Positions 25,265 through 32,837 of a stretch of DNA of 60,525 nucleotides are shown in pieces. Each line of letters starts with the position of its first letter. The first letter of the stretch is position 1. Under the pieces are notes generated by a model, which searched no databases, was not told the DNA's origin, and worked only from the letters and a program-made list of their open reading frames with translations. The DNA comes from Bacteroidota bacterium (lineage in GTDB: Bacteria > Bacteroidota > Bacteroidia > Chitinophagales > Chitinophagaceae). Location of the stretch: contig JABDEZ010000005.1 in the NCBI GenBank assembly GCA_013286835.1, positions 1-60,525 of the forward strand, read 5' to 3'. The position numbers and the translations under genes were made by a program.

Positions 25265-26560
25265 CTACCAATGTGCAAAGTCCGCATCAAAGTTCTTCAT
25301 GCGCTCTGATGGTGGGTTGAAGTAGCCGAACTTGAGCGCGGGAAATTCTTCGCGTATCAGCTCCAGCAACTGGCCTACACCCATGCATTCACCGGTATCG
25401 GTAATGCCCATTTTACCCAGGTACCAATCGGGGTCTATATTGAAATTGCGCCACTGTATCATTTTAAGGTTTGTGGTCTTTATCAGCTCACGCAAGGCCT
25501 CGTATTCGGCAATGCTATCTGTCATACCCGGGAATACAAAGTAGTTGATAGATGACCAGCCATTGTAACGATCTACCACCCGCAGACTTTCAACTATATC
25601 TTCAAACCGGTAGTTGTTGGGCTGGTAGTACTTGGTATAAATATCGGCACGGGCGCTGTTGGTACTTACCCTTATACTGTTCAGGCCAGCCTTCATCAGT
25701 TCTTCTACAGCGGCAGGTTTGCTGCCGTTGGTATTGATGTTGATGCTGCCTTTGCTGGTATGCTTGCGTATTTCTATGATAGATTTCTTAATGGTTTCCC
25801 ACATCAGCAGTGGCTCACCCTCGCAACCCTGCCCAAAACTAATGATGGGGTATGGAGCAGTTTCAAGGTGCGGTACTGTAAATTCAACTATTTCTTCAGC
25901 AGTTGGTTTAAACTGCAAACGGTCTTGTGTAGATACAATGGTTTCTTCCTCGGGCTGGAAGGAAATACAACCAATACAATTGGCATTGCACGCCGGTGAA
26001 GAAGGTACAGGGCATTCCCAACGACCCATAAAGTAATTGCGGGCAGCCGGGCAATGATAAGTAAGTGCACAGTTATTTGCCAAGTGCTGCACCAGACGGT
26101 TTTGAGGATAGTGGGCCAGCATGTCTTTCACTCCTATCTGCACTTTGGCGTCATCAAAGCCAGCACTTTCCTGCCGTATATCTTGCTCTATTCGTACCGC
26201 GGGAACATAAAATTTATCGTTGAGCCAGCTTGCGGCAGTGTAGCAGAACAGGGGCAGTGTTGGTGCGTCAGCCTGGGTTTCATAAGCAGCTATATACAGG
26301 CCGGTATGTGCCGGTGGTATAAAGGCAGCTACTGCCCAGCCTTTTTCGCACAGGCGCATCCCGCCTGTTTCTATATCTATACCTATGCCTTTGCGACCGG
26401 GCAGCTCGTAAAGGGAGCCGCCTTCCGGTAATTCTATCCATTCGTCTTCGGGGACAGGTACTGCGTCCCAACCCATCCTGCCCACGGCATATAGCGTGGT
26501 ATCCTCAAAAATATTACCGTCCCCGTCAGAGTATAGTATGTATGGCGAAGTATCTAACAT
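25265..26560 (-). CDS. Radical SAM protein with ~180-residue N-terminal extension
   Basis: 431 residues. The [4Fe-4S] cluster motif CxxxCxxC is C191-NAN-C195-IG-C198, followed by the SAM-binding 'SFGQGCEGEPLL' (GGE-like) and 'ININTNGS'. The first ~185 residues are not radical SAM: they contain an acidic beta-rich part and a short Cys/His set ('NNCALTYHCPA', 'WECPVPSSPAC') that may bind metal or connect the domains. There is no SPASM or B12 domain at the end. Substrate unknown, and no precursor peptide or partner gene is visible nearby. It converges with the antiporter gene, 21 bp between stops. Confidence 0.88.
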   Translation of the reverse strand: MLDTSPYILYSDGDGNIFEDTTLYAVGRMGWDAVPVPEDEWIELPEGGSLYELPGRKGIGIDIETGGMRLCEKGWAVAAFIPPAHTGLYIAAYETQADAPTLPLFCYTAASWLNDKFYVPAVRIEQDIRQESAGFDDAKVQIGVKDMLAHYPQNRLVQHLANNCALTYHCPAARNYFMGRWECPVPSSPACNANCIGCISFQPEEETIVSTQDRLQFKPTAEEIVEFTVPHLETAPYPIISFGQGCEGEPLLMWETIKKSIIEIRKHTSKGSININTNGSKPAAVEELMKAGLNSIRVSTNSARADIYTKYYQPNNYRFEDIVESLRVVDRYNGWSSINYFVFPGMTDSIAEYEALRELIKTTNLKMIQWRNFNIDPDWYLGKMGITDTGECMGVGQLLELIREEFPALKFGYFNPPSERMKNFDADFAHW

Positions 26561-26615
26561 GGCTTAAAAATCAAAAAAATGCACAAATAATTTATCAACA
26601 CAAAGGGCAGCACGA

Positions 26616-27224
26616 CTACCAATCTTTTTCACGTTTATCAATATTAGCAGTTACATTATCGCTGCAGTAGTTTTCAAAAGCTTCTTTATCTACGCCAGCA
26701 GGTTCTACATGATACTGAAACAGCCTATTGTTGTGGCAGTCTATGGTGAGTATGCCATAACGCAGCAGTACCTGTTCTACCTCGTGCCAGTGTACCTGCC
26801 GCTTGCGCGAGGTAACCGGGAGTTTTATACCTTCTTTGCTTACCTGTATAGTAAGGTTTTTATAAGCGCCCCGTTCCCAATACAGGGCAAATAGCAGTGC
26901 AAGCGATAGGCTACCTGGTACAATAGTAGGCATCCATCTATGTTGCAACGACAGGTAGGCAGCAGCACTTAATAAAATAATCAGCTCAAACACCCTGAAT
27001 ATCCTGTTATTAATGCCTTGTGTGATCCATTTTATCTTAAAAAGTGAAATAAATAGAAGCACCAACCCTGCAATCATCATTATCAACCCCGCCCATTTTA
27101 CATCGGCATACAGCAGGTAAAAGAATGCCCCGATACCGGCTATTACGAAGGCACTGAGCAAGTGCAATCCTGTAACCTGGTGTGGTTTCACTTTTTCGTC
27201 CATTATGGGCAACTGAAATGTCAT
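26616..27224 (-). CDS. Four-helix membrane protein with PH-like C-terminal domain
   Basis: 202 residues from the ATG at 27224, which lies 6 bp after a -7 box (27230-27238); the track's 27287 start would lie upstream of the promoter. Four hydrophobic helices ('LHLLSAFVIAGIGAFFYLLY', 'AGLIMMIAGLVLLFISLF', 'VFELIILLSAAAYLSL', 'SLSLALLFALYW') are followed by a beta-rich cytosolic part ('NLTIQVSKEGIKLP...VHWHEVEQVLLRYGILTI') like the PH-like domains of bacterial YdbT/DUF304-type proteins. Function unknown. Confidence 0.75.
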   Translation of the reverse strand: MTFQLPIMDEKVKPHQVTGLHLLSAFVIAGIGAFFYLLYADVKWAGLIMMIAGLVLLFISLFKIKWITQGINNRIFRVFELIILLSAAAYLSLQHRWMPTIVPGSLSLALLFALYWERGAYKNLTIQVSKEGIKLPVTSRKRQVHWHEVEQVLLRYGILTIDCHNNRLFQYHVEPAGVDKEAFENYCSDNVTANIDKREKDW

Positions 27225-27229
27225 AGCGT

Positions 27230-27238
27230 GCAAAGTTA
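27230..27238 (-). promoter_or_regulatory. -7 promoter element TAACTTTGC for the membrane protein gene
   Basis: An exact TAnnTTTGC match on the minus strand, 6 bp before the start codon at 27224. It predicts a near-leaderless mRNA and rules out the longer start. Confidence 0.5.
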
Positions 27239-27291
27239 CAACAATGTGATAGAAATGCGGGATGTGACGGGTGCGAGCCATGTGCAACGAT

Positions 27292-27402
27292 GTAAAATGT
27301 CTGTTTTCCCTTCAGAATGTCTTAAAATGTCCGTTGGGAGACATTTTGGTAATTGGCTGAAATGCGATACTGGTAAGGGTTTTATATGGAAATGTCTGTT
27401 TG
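27292..27402. repeat. AAAATGTC palindromic repeat element, copy 1
   Basis: Contains TAAAATGTCTGTT, then CAGAATGTCTTAAAATGTC / GACATTTT (stem at 27327-27346), and ends with AAATGTCTGTTTGG. It is less well conserved than copies 2 and 3 in the middle part. Confidence 0.6.
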
Positions 27403-27527
27403 GAGGTGGAGCAATTATTGTGAAGTTGTTTGTCTGAACTATGATTTTTATGGTTAAAGTGATTTTTGAGACTGTGGAGTGTGATACCACAAAAACCAGA
27501 GATCAGAGGGGGTGTACCGGGCTGGTA

Positions 27528-27680
27528 CTAAAATGTCTTTTTTTTCCTCAGAATGTCTTAAAATGTCCGTTGGAGGACATTTTAAGTATTTGGTGAAAAC
27601 CTTTACTGGATTGCATTTCAATAATTGAGTACTCTAAAATGTCTGTTGTAATATTTAATACGGAACGGACATTTTGTAGG
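27528..27680. repeat. AAAATGTC palindromic repeat element, copy 2
   Basis: Module A, AGAATGTCTTAAAATGTCC-GTTGGA-GGACATTTTAA in outline, is followed by a ~53-bp spacer (GGTGAAAACCTTTACTGG... inside) and module B, AAAATGTCTG ... CGGACATTTT. It lies 30 bp past the DUF2442 stop codon. Confidence 0.75.
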
Positions 27681-27709
27681 AACGGAGATAATTATAGAAA
27701 AATATTTTT

Positions 27710-27946
27710 TCAAACTACTTTACCATCCAGGTACAACGTATCTGGATCAAAATCTATACTGTCATCCCATACCACCGTTCCGTTTAAGACTTTTGCTTTA
27801 CGGCAATATATTTCATCCTTTAAGGGGCTATAAACAGGGTATTGCAGATAGCTACTGAAATCAAATTCCTTTACCTCTTTATTAGCAAAAGTAAGGAGCA
27901 GCTTATAAGGCGTTTCGTATAACACATTTGTGATTCTAGGATTCAT
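27710..27946 (-). CDS. DUF2442 domain-containing protein
   Basis: 78 residues, beta-rich: 'ITNVLYETPYKLLLTFANKEVKEFDFSSYL' is the DUF2442 core ('V..v.....y.L.l.F.nGe.r.fD...'), followed by 'GTVVWDDSIDFDPDTLYLDG', the family's ending. DUF2442 genes are often paired with DUF4160 genes, as here, in a small operon with the look of a toxin-antitoxin module; which partner might be toxic is not established by the sequence. It starts 4 bp after the DUF4160 stop. The pair is bracketed by direct repeat copies 2 and 3. Confidence 0.88.
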   Translation of the reverse strand: MNPRITNVLYETPYKLLLTFANKEVKEFDFSSYLQYPVYSPLKDEIYCRKAKVLNGTVVWDDSIDFDPDTLYLDGKVV

Positions 27947-27950
27947 AATT

Positions 27951-28220
27951 TCATTTTAATGGATCAATGGTAAAAACTTTGTTTCCTGAAACAGCCAATT
28001 GCCAGTTTGCCATTAAATCTTCATGATGGATTTCTATCCATGCCTGTACTAATTTTTCTTTATTTGAAGGCAATGAACCTTCAAGCAGTTTGCCATCTGG
28101 TAATTGATACACACCTTCCATTTCACCATATTTGACATGTATATGAGGCAAATTATGCTGCTTTGTATCTAAATAATACATCGCAATAATTAAGCCGTAA
28201 AACATTGATATAACTGGCAT
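27951..28220 (-). CDS. DUF4160 domain-containing protein
   Basis: 89 residues. The family's features are seen: 'MPVISMFYGLIIAMYYLD', then 'HNLPHIHVKYGEMEGVYQLPDGKLLEGSLPS' (the PPHxHa.Y element with two His) and 'WIEIHHEDLMANWQLA' (Wi..h.eEL..nW). The conserved His/Glu residues suggest a metal site or nuclease-like function but no activity is known to me. It is the first gene of the pair with DUF2442, with a CAAATTTA (-7 box TAAATTTG) 5 bp ahead of the start codon, so the mRNA may be leaderless. Confidence 0.88.
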   Translation of the reverse strand: MPVISMFYGLIIAMYYLDTKQHNLPHIHVKYGEMEGVYQLPDGKLLEGSLPSNKEKLVQAWIEIHHEDLMANWQLAVSGNKVFTIDPLK

Positions 28221-28280
28221 AAAACAAATTTAAAGCAAATAAATGAAATTGCTACATCACTATAGTTGCTAAAGGGCTCA

Positions 28281-28411
28281 ACAGAATGTCTTAAAATGTC
28301 CATTGGCAGACATTTTAAATTTTTGGTGAAAACCTTTACTGGATTGCATTTCAATAGTTGAGCAATCTAAAATGTCTGTTGGAATATTTAAACGGGAACG
28401 GACATTTTGTG
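28281..28411. repeat. AAAATGTC palindromic repeat element, copy 3
   Basis: Same orientation and order as copy 2: ACAGAATGTCTTAAAATGTC ... AGACATTTTAAA, then a spacer nearly identical to copy 2 (TTTGGTGAAAACCTTTACTGG and GATTGCATTTCAATA), then AAAATGTCTGTTG ... AACGGACATTTTGT. It lies 61 bp upstream of the DUF4160 start. Confidence 0.78.
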
Positions 28412-28634
28412 TGTGTTGAATTGAGCTGCCTGGAAATACAACAACGGTGCAAGATACTATTGGTAGAAGTGGTTTACCAAAAGAAGATGTGCACAGTTCC
28501 ACGGATCGTAGTGTTCCACAAGATTGTTTTGCATTGGTGCTACAGACGCCGTCTGGTGCATCCCCTGCTCGGAGAAGTTTCACCCACAAATGTTCGGAAC
28601 CTATTTTCTCACAAAATCGGCCCTTCATTTCCTT
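28412..28634. other. Intergenic stretch, no gene recognised
   Basis: No supported gene, RNA or clear repeat. The plus-strand ORFs that cross it run through repeats on both sides and have low-quality, Cys/His/Arg-rich translations. Confidence 0.5.
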
Positions 28635-28717
28635 ACTTTCTTTTGCATGCCCAAAAGAAAGTAGGCCCTTTGGGCTCGAAAAAGGCAGTCGGCAGCTATG
28701 ACAGCTGCAGCCGACGA
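28635..28717. repeat. Cluster of intergenic hairpins
   Basis: ACTTTCTTTTG-CATGCC-CAAAAGAAAGT (11-bp perfect stem, 28635-28662), GGCCC-TTT-GGGCT and GTCGGCAGCT-ATGAC-AGCTGCAGCCGAC follow in close order. Non-coding. Confidence 0.5.
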
Positions 28718-28724
28718 AGCTTTG

Positions 28725-28932
28725 TGCAGGCAGCAGTACTACTGTTCTTCCAAACTAAACGATTCTACCTCATAAGAATCCGTCCAAAAACCAACAAAAA
28801 CATCAAACTACAGGTTCCGAATATCGAACAGCTGAGGACAAACTTTAAGCTTCAGCCTTTCAAATTCCGGTCGGGAGACCGGCTACTTTGGGTAGGCACG
28901 AGTCATCCTATCGGAAGACTGCGTGCCAGTGG
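28725..28932. repeat. Structured interspersed repeat R, copy 1
   Basis: About 205 bp starting GCAGGCAGCAGTACT. It holds hairpins GATTCT-ACCTCATA-AGAATC, the palindrome CCGGTC-GGGA-GACCGG and a long interrupted stem GGCACGAGTC.TCC / GGA.GACT.CGTGCC with a TATC loop. It starts 11 bp beyond the stop of the first NHL gene. Paired base changes between copies 1 and 2 preserve the stems. Confidence 0.75.
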
Positions 28933-28946
28933 AAAGGACGTATTCT

Positions 28947-30332
28947 TTATTCCATCTTTACCAGTTTTTCAGTTGTTATTATGGCACCGGTTTCATTTGT
29001 TACCCGTGCAAAATATATTCCATTAGGCATTTTTTTCAGGTTTACTTGTGCAGCATTGCCCGCAATTTTCTCCGTAGCAACCAGCTGGCCCATATTGTTG
29101 AATACTACAACCTTTGCGTTTGTTTGCTGTGCAGTTGTAGTCACATTAAAGATACCTGTGGAGGGGTTGGGTGATATGGTAACATCCCCGACGTTAGGGG
29201 TTTCAGGCACATCAAGAGGATTTAAAATGACCTTGAACAGCATAGACATACTGCTATTTAGGTCTTCTTCATCAAAGTACAGGTTGCCCTTTTTATCGAA
29301 TATAATATCATTGGGGCTATTGATATGAGAAGTAGCGGCCACTGTACTGTCGCCACTGTAACCCCATACACCGTCACCTGCCACTGTAGTAACAATACCC
29401 GCTTTTGATATCTTCCTGATCTTTGCGTTATTACGTTCAGCAAAATACAATTCACCATCGGGGCTGAATGCAAGGGCATCAGGATAAATAGCTGCATCAC
29501 TAATGCCAACGCCATCAGCAGGGTTGGTTCCGTTACCTGCGTAAAAAGAATAAATGCCTTTGTTGTCTATTTTAACGATAAAACTATCGTCGCAGGAAAT
29601 ATACAGGTTGTCTGCATCGTCTGTGATCAACCCTAACGGATGGTCTATAATGGCCTGGCGGGCCGGTGTGCCATCGGCAGTTGATGTGCCGAGGCCGGCA
29701 TAACGAGTGATAATGCCCGCAGGGGTTACCTTAGAGATATAACCATTGGTAGTGGAGCCATACATCAAAAAATCGGCATGTGCTATATAGATATTGTTTT
29801 CCTTGTCGGTTGTTATGGCGCTTATTGGCCCAAGATTTACAGTAGTTGCGGGCACCCCTTCCCTGTAAGCAGTTGCGGTATCGCTGCCCGCTACCACAGT
29901 AATAATGCCGTTTGTAGATATTCTCACCACCATGCCCCATGCCATAGAAACAAGTATATTATTGTTTATGTCATTGGTAAGGTACATGACATTGAGCATT
30001 GGCGTAGTATCTGCACTCGCACCCGATACTATTGAAAATGCACCCGATACTTGGTTGAGAAAGTTATTGGTACCGTTGCCTGCAAACCGACTTATGATGC
30101 CATTGGCAGCTATTTTCTGGATAACTTGAAAGCTCCAGTTGTTCAAATAGATATTACTTGAGCTATCCATTGTCATACCCCATGGAGCACATATTGTTGC
30201 GTATTTGGCCGGGCCGCCATTGCCTACAGTATCACATACACCGGTACCGGCAATCCTTACCATCATCTGTGCATTTGCAGTGCCGCAAATAAATATAAAC
30301 ACAACTAGGAGCAGGTTTTTTAGGTTCTTCAT
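28947..30332 (-). CDS. Secreted NHL-repeat protein with T9SS sorting domain (copy 1)
   Basis: 461 residues: a signal peptide ending 'GTANAQ', about five NHL beta-propeller blades (repeats such as 'PLGLITDDADNLYISCDDSFIVKIDNKG' and 'PNDIIFDKKGNLYFDEED', each with 'I.tyAGnGT' between), and a type A sorting domain ('VTISPNPSTGIFNVTTTA' to 'GAIITTEKLVKME'). It should be exported by Sec and T9SS to the surface. NHL propellers bind proteins, sugars or hydrolyse small esters; the target is unknown. It is a close tandem paralogue of 30594-31973, including the upstream region. Confidence 0.9.
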   Translation of the reverse strand: MKNLKNLLLVVFIFICGTANAQMMVRIAGTGVCDTVGNGGPAKYATICAPWGMTMDSSSNIYLNNWSFQVIQKIAANGIISRFAGNGTNNFLNQVSGAFSIVSGASADTTPMLNVMYLTNDINNNILVSMAWGMVVRISTNGIITVVAGSDTATAYREGVPATTVNLGPISAITTDKENNIYIAHADFLMYGSTTNGYISKVTPAGIITRYAGLGTSTADGTPARQAIIDHPLGLITDDADNLYISCDDSFIVKIDNKGIYSFYAGNGTNPADGVGISDAAIYPDALAFSPDGELYFAERNNAKIRKISKAGIVTTVAGDGVWGYSGDSTVAATSHINSPNDIIFDKKGNLYFDEEDLNSSMSMLFKVILNPLDVPETPNVGDVTISPNPSTGIFNVTTTAQQTNAKVVVFNNMGQLVATEKIAGNAAQVNLKKMPNGIYFARVTNETGAIITTEKLVKME

Positions 30333-30545
30333 ATTGGGGGAGTTTTATATAAAGACACGATGTATGAGTAAAAAGGTTGGTAGCCCGCAGTATATAGTTG
30401 TCGGATAGTAGTTAATTGTTTTTATCCGTAGAATGCCTGGCGTGGGAAGTTCTTTAATTTAGCTGCATAACATTGAATGGCGTTCGCAGAACGGATTTTA
30501 TTGGCTAGTTCCAGATGTCTTTCAGAACATCTAGAACATCGTGGG
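30333..30545. repeat. Duplicated upstream region U, copy 1
   Basis: About 210 bp upstream of NHL copy 1 that aligns end to end with 31974-32187 upstream of NHL copy 2. Shared words include AGTTTTATATAAAGACACGA, AAAAAGGTTGGTAGCC and TTTAGCTGCATAACATTG. The match ends at CATCGTGGG in both. It probably holds the promoter of the NHL gene, though no TAnnTTTG box is seen. Confidence 0.7.
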
Positions 30546-30593
30546 TTTTAGGACGAAGCAAACGCTTCGACCAGTTGGGGGTGGGTATATTCT

Positions 30594-31973
30594 TTATTCC
30601 ATCTTTACCAGTTTTTCGGTTGTTATCACGGCACCCGTTTCGTTCATCACCCTGGCGAAATATATTCCGTCAGGCATTTTTTTCAGGTTTACTTGTGCAG
30701 CATTGCCAGCTATTTTCTGTGTAGCAACCAACTGACCCATATTGTTGAATACTACAACCCTGGTGTTTGTTTGCTGTGCAGTTGTGGTCACGTTAAATAC
30801 ACCGGTGGAGGGGTTGGGTGATATTGTAACATAACCGACACTAGGAGTTTCAGGCACATCAAGAGGATTTAAGATAACCTTGAACACCATAGACATACTG
30901 CCATCTGGGTATTCTTCATCAAAGTACAGGTTGCCTTTTTTATCGAATATAATATCATTGGGGCTATTGATATGGGAAGTAGCGGCCACAGTACTGTCGC
31001 CACTGTAACCCATTGCACCGTCGCCTGCCACTGTAGTAACAATACCGGCTTTCGATATCTTCCTGATCTTTGCGTTATTACGTTCAGCAAAATACAATTC
31101 ACCATCGGGGCTGAATGCAAGGGCATGAGGGTAAATAGCTGCATCACTGATGCGAGCGCCATCAGCAGGGTCGGTTCCATTACCTCCGTAAAAAGAATAA
31201 ATGCCCTTGTTGTCTATTTTAACGATAAAACTATCGTTGCAGGAAACATACAGGTTGTCTGCATCGTCCGTGATCAACCCTAGCGGCTGGTCTATAATGG
31301 CCTGGCGGGCCGGTGTGCCATTGGCAGTTAATGTACCAAGGCCGGCATAACGAGTGATAATGCCCGCCGGGGTTACCTTAGAGATATAGCAATTGGTAAT
31401 GGAGCCATACATCAAATCGGCATGTGCTATATAGATATTGTTTTCCTTGTCGGTTGTTATGGCGCTTATTGGCCCAAGAGATACAGTAGTTGCCTGTACC
31501 CCTTCCGTATAAGCACATCCGGTATCATTCCCTGCTACCACAGTAATGATACCGGATGTAGAGATCTGCACCACCAGTCCCCACGCTAAACTGACGAGTA
31601 TATTATTATTCCTGTCGGTGCACATGTACATAACATTTTCAAACGGTGTGGTATCTGCAAGTGCACCGTTTATGATACCATCATCTGTGCCTGGTATCCA
31701 GTTACCCCAAGTGCCGTTGCCGGCAAACGGGCCGATGATGCCGTTGGCAGCTATTTTCTGGATAACATTGTAGTTCAAGTTGTTCAAATAGATATTACTT
31801 GAGCTATCCATTGTCATACCCCATGGAGCGCATATTGTTGCATCCTTGGCCGGGCCGCCATTGCCTTCGGTATCACATACACCGGTACCGGCAATTCTTA
31901 CCATCATCTGTGCATTTGCAGTGCTGCAAATAAATATAAGGGCAACTATGAGGAGGGTTTTTAGGTTCTTCAT
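30594..31973 (-). CDS. Secreted NHL-repeat protein with T9SS sorting domain (copy 2)
   Basis: 459 residues, the same architecture as copy 1: signal peptide ('STANAQ'), NHL propeller and type A sorting domain ending 'AVITTEKLVKME'. Most residues are identical to copy 1; differences concentrate in the second blade region ('GTWGNWIPGTDDGIINGALADTTPFENVMYMCTDRN' against copy 1's 'NNFLNQVSGAFSIV...'), which suggests diversification of one face of the propeller. The tandem arrangement with a matching upstream region points to a recent segmental duplication. Confidence 0.9.
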   Translation of the reverse strand: MKNLKTLLIVALIFICSTANAQMMVRIAGTGVCDTEGNGGPAKDATICAPWGMTMDSSSNIYLNNLNYNVIQKIAANGIIGPFAGNGTWGNWIPGTDDGIINGALADTTPFENVMYMCTDRNNNILVSLAWGLVVQISTSGIITVVAGNDTGCAYTEGVQATTVSLGPISAITTDKENNIYIAHADLMYGSITNCYISKVTPAGIITRYAGLGTLTANGTPARQAIIDQPLGLITDDADNLYVSCNDSFIVKIDNKGIYSFYGGNGTDPADGARISDAAIYPHALAFSPDGELYFAERNNAKIRKISKAGIVTTVAGDGAMGYSGDSTVAATSHINSPNDIIFDKKGNLYFDEEYPDGSMSMVFKVILNPLDVPETPSVGYVTISPNPSTGVFNVTTTAQQTNTRVVVFNNMGQLVATQKIAGNAAQVNLKKMPDGIYFARVMNETGAVITTEKLVKME

Positions 31974-32187
31974 ATTGGGGAGTTTTATATAAAGACACGA
32001 GGTGTGAGCAAAAAGGTTGGTAGCCTGTAATATATAGTTGGTGGATAGTCGTCAATTGTTTTTTATCTATAGAACGCCGAGCAGAGCAAGTTCTTTAATT
32101 TAGCTGCATAACATTGAATGGGCGTTCGCAGAACGGATTTTATTGGCCGGTTCCAGATGCCTTTCAGAACATCAGGAACATCGTGGG
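31974..32187. repeat. Duplicated upstream region U, copy 2
   Basis: Homologous to 30333-30545. After the common end CATCGTGGG it joins directly to structured repeat R copy 2. Confidence 0.7.
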
Positions 32188-32398
32188 GCAGGCAGCAGTA
32201 CTGCTGTTCTGCCAAACTAAAGGGTTCTACCTCATAAGAACCCGCCCAAAAATTCACAAAAATATCAAAAATTGCAGGTTCTGAATAGCAAGCAGCTAAG
32301 GACAAACTTTAAGCTTCAGCTTTTCAAATTCCGGTCGGGAGACCGGCTGCTTTGGTTAGACACGAGTCATCCTGTCGGAAGACTGCGCGTTAGTGGCT
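32188..32398. repeat. Structured interspersed repeat R, copy 2
   Basis: Same orientation and content as 28725-28932: GCAGGCAGCAGTACT, hairpin GGTTCT-ACCTCATA-AGAACC, CCGGTC-GGGA-GACCGG, and the final interrupted stem with loop TGTC. It lies 64 bp beyond the stop of the cupin gene on the minus strand. Confidence 0.75.
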
Positions 32399-32461
32399 TA
32401 CGGCAATTTATTAGTGTTGGCACAACACCAGCATTAAACTGAATGCGTAGTTGAAACGTCG

Positions 32462-32827
32462 TTAAGGCAAGTAAAAAGTATCCTTCTGGTGGTCTGAAAT
32501 AGAATTGAGCTCGAGGCAAGTGCAGTCGGTTTGCATAATGAGTTCGTGCCAGGTAAAGGGTAATATCTCCAGTCTTACCGGGCCTATTAATTCTGCTGTT
32601 TGTATTTCTGTGTCGTTTACGCTGCGCCAGTTGAGGGTGCAGGTGCCATGCAGCAGATAAAATATCTCCGGCTTCTTGGTGAGCGATAAGCCTTTGTGGT
32701 AATGCCTGCCGCTTACAGTACCTGCCTTGCGGAAAATGATAAGGCTTTGCCCTATACGTTCATGGTAATACTCGGCCGTATAACCCCTGTCGTCACTTCC
32801 TGATATATCGAGCCTTGTAATTTTCAT
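32462..32827 (-). CDS. Cupin-fold protein (sugar ketoisomerase-like)
   Basis: 121 residues from ATG 32827 (MKITRLDISGSDDRG), 10 bp after the preceding stop; the track's earlier start overlaps that gene. The cupin motif 1 reads 'GRHYHKGLSLTKKPEIFYLLHG' in outline, with two His and a Glu for the metal site, and motif 2 'RLEILPFTWHELIMQT'. The single small cupin resembles the WxcM/FdtA-like dTDP-sugar isomerase domains, but no sugar nucleotide gene is near, so a general metal-binding cupin is as likely. It is the second gene of a two-gene unit with the DUF1835 gene. Confidence 0.78.
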   Translation of the reverse strand: MKITRLDISGSDDRGYTAEYYHERIGQSLIIFRKAGTVSGRHYHKGLSLTKKPEIFYLLHGTCTLNWRSVNDTEIQTAELIGPVRLEILPFTWHELIMQTDCTCLELNSISDHQKDTFYLP

Positions 32828-32837
32828 GTTCTGTTTT

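Noticed and set aside
27292-28411. Possible CRISPR array
   Set aside because: Repeats are few, long, palindromic and irregularly spaced, with genes between two of them and no cas gene. They are better described as an interspersed palindromic repeat family.
28358-29026. 222-residue plus-strand ORF
   Set aside because: It runs through three different repeats and into the antisense of the NHL gene, has a Cys/His/Arg-rich translation without any domain, and its repeat parts recur in non-coding DNA at 32.2 kb.
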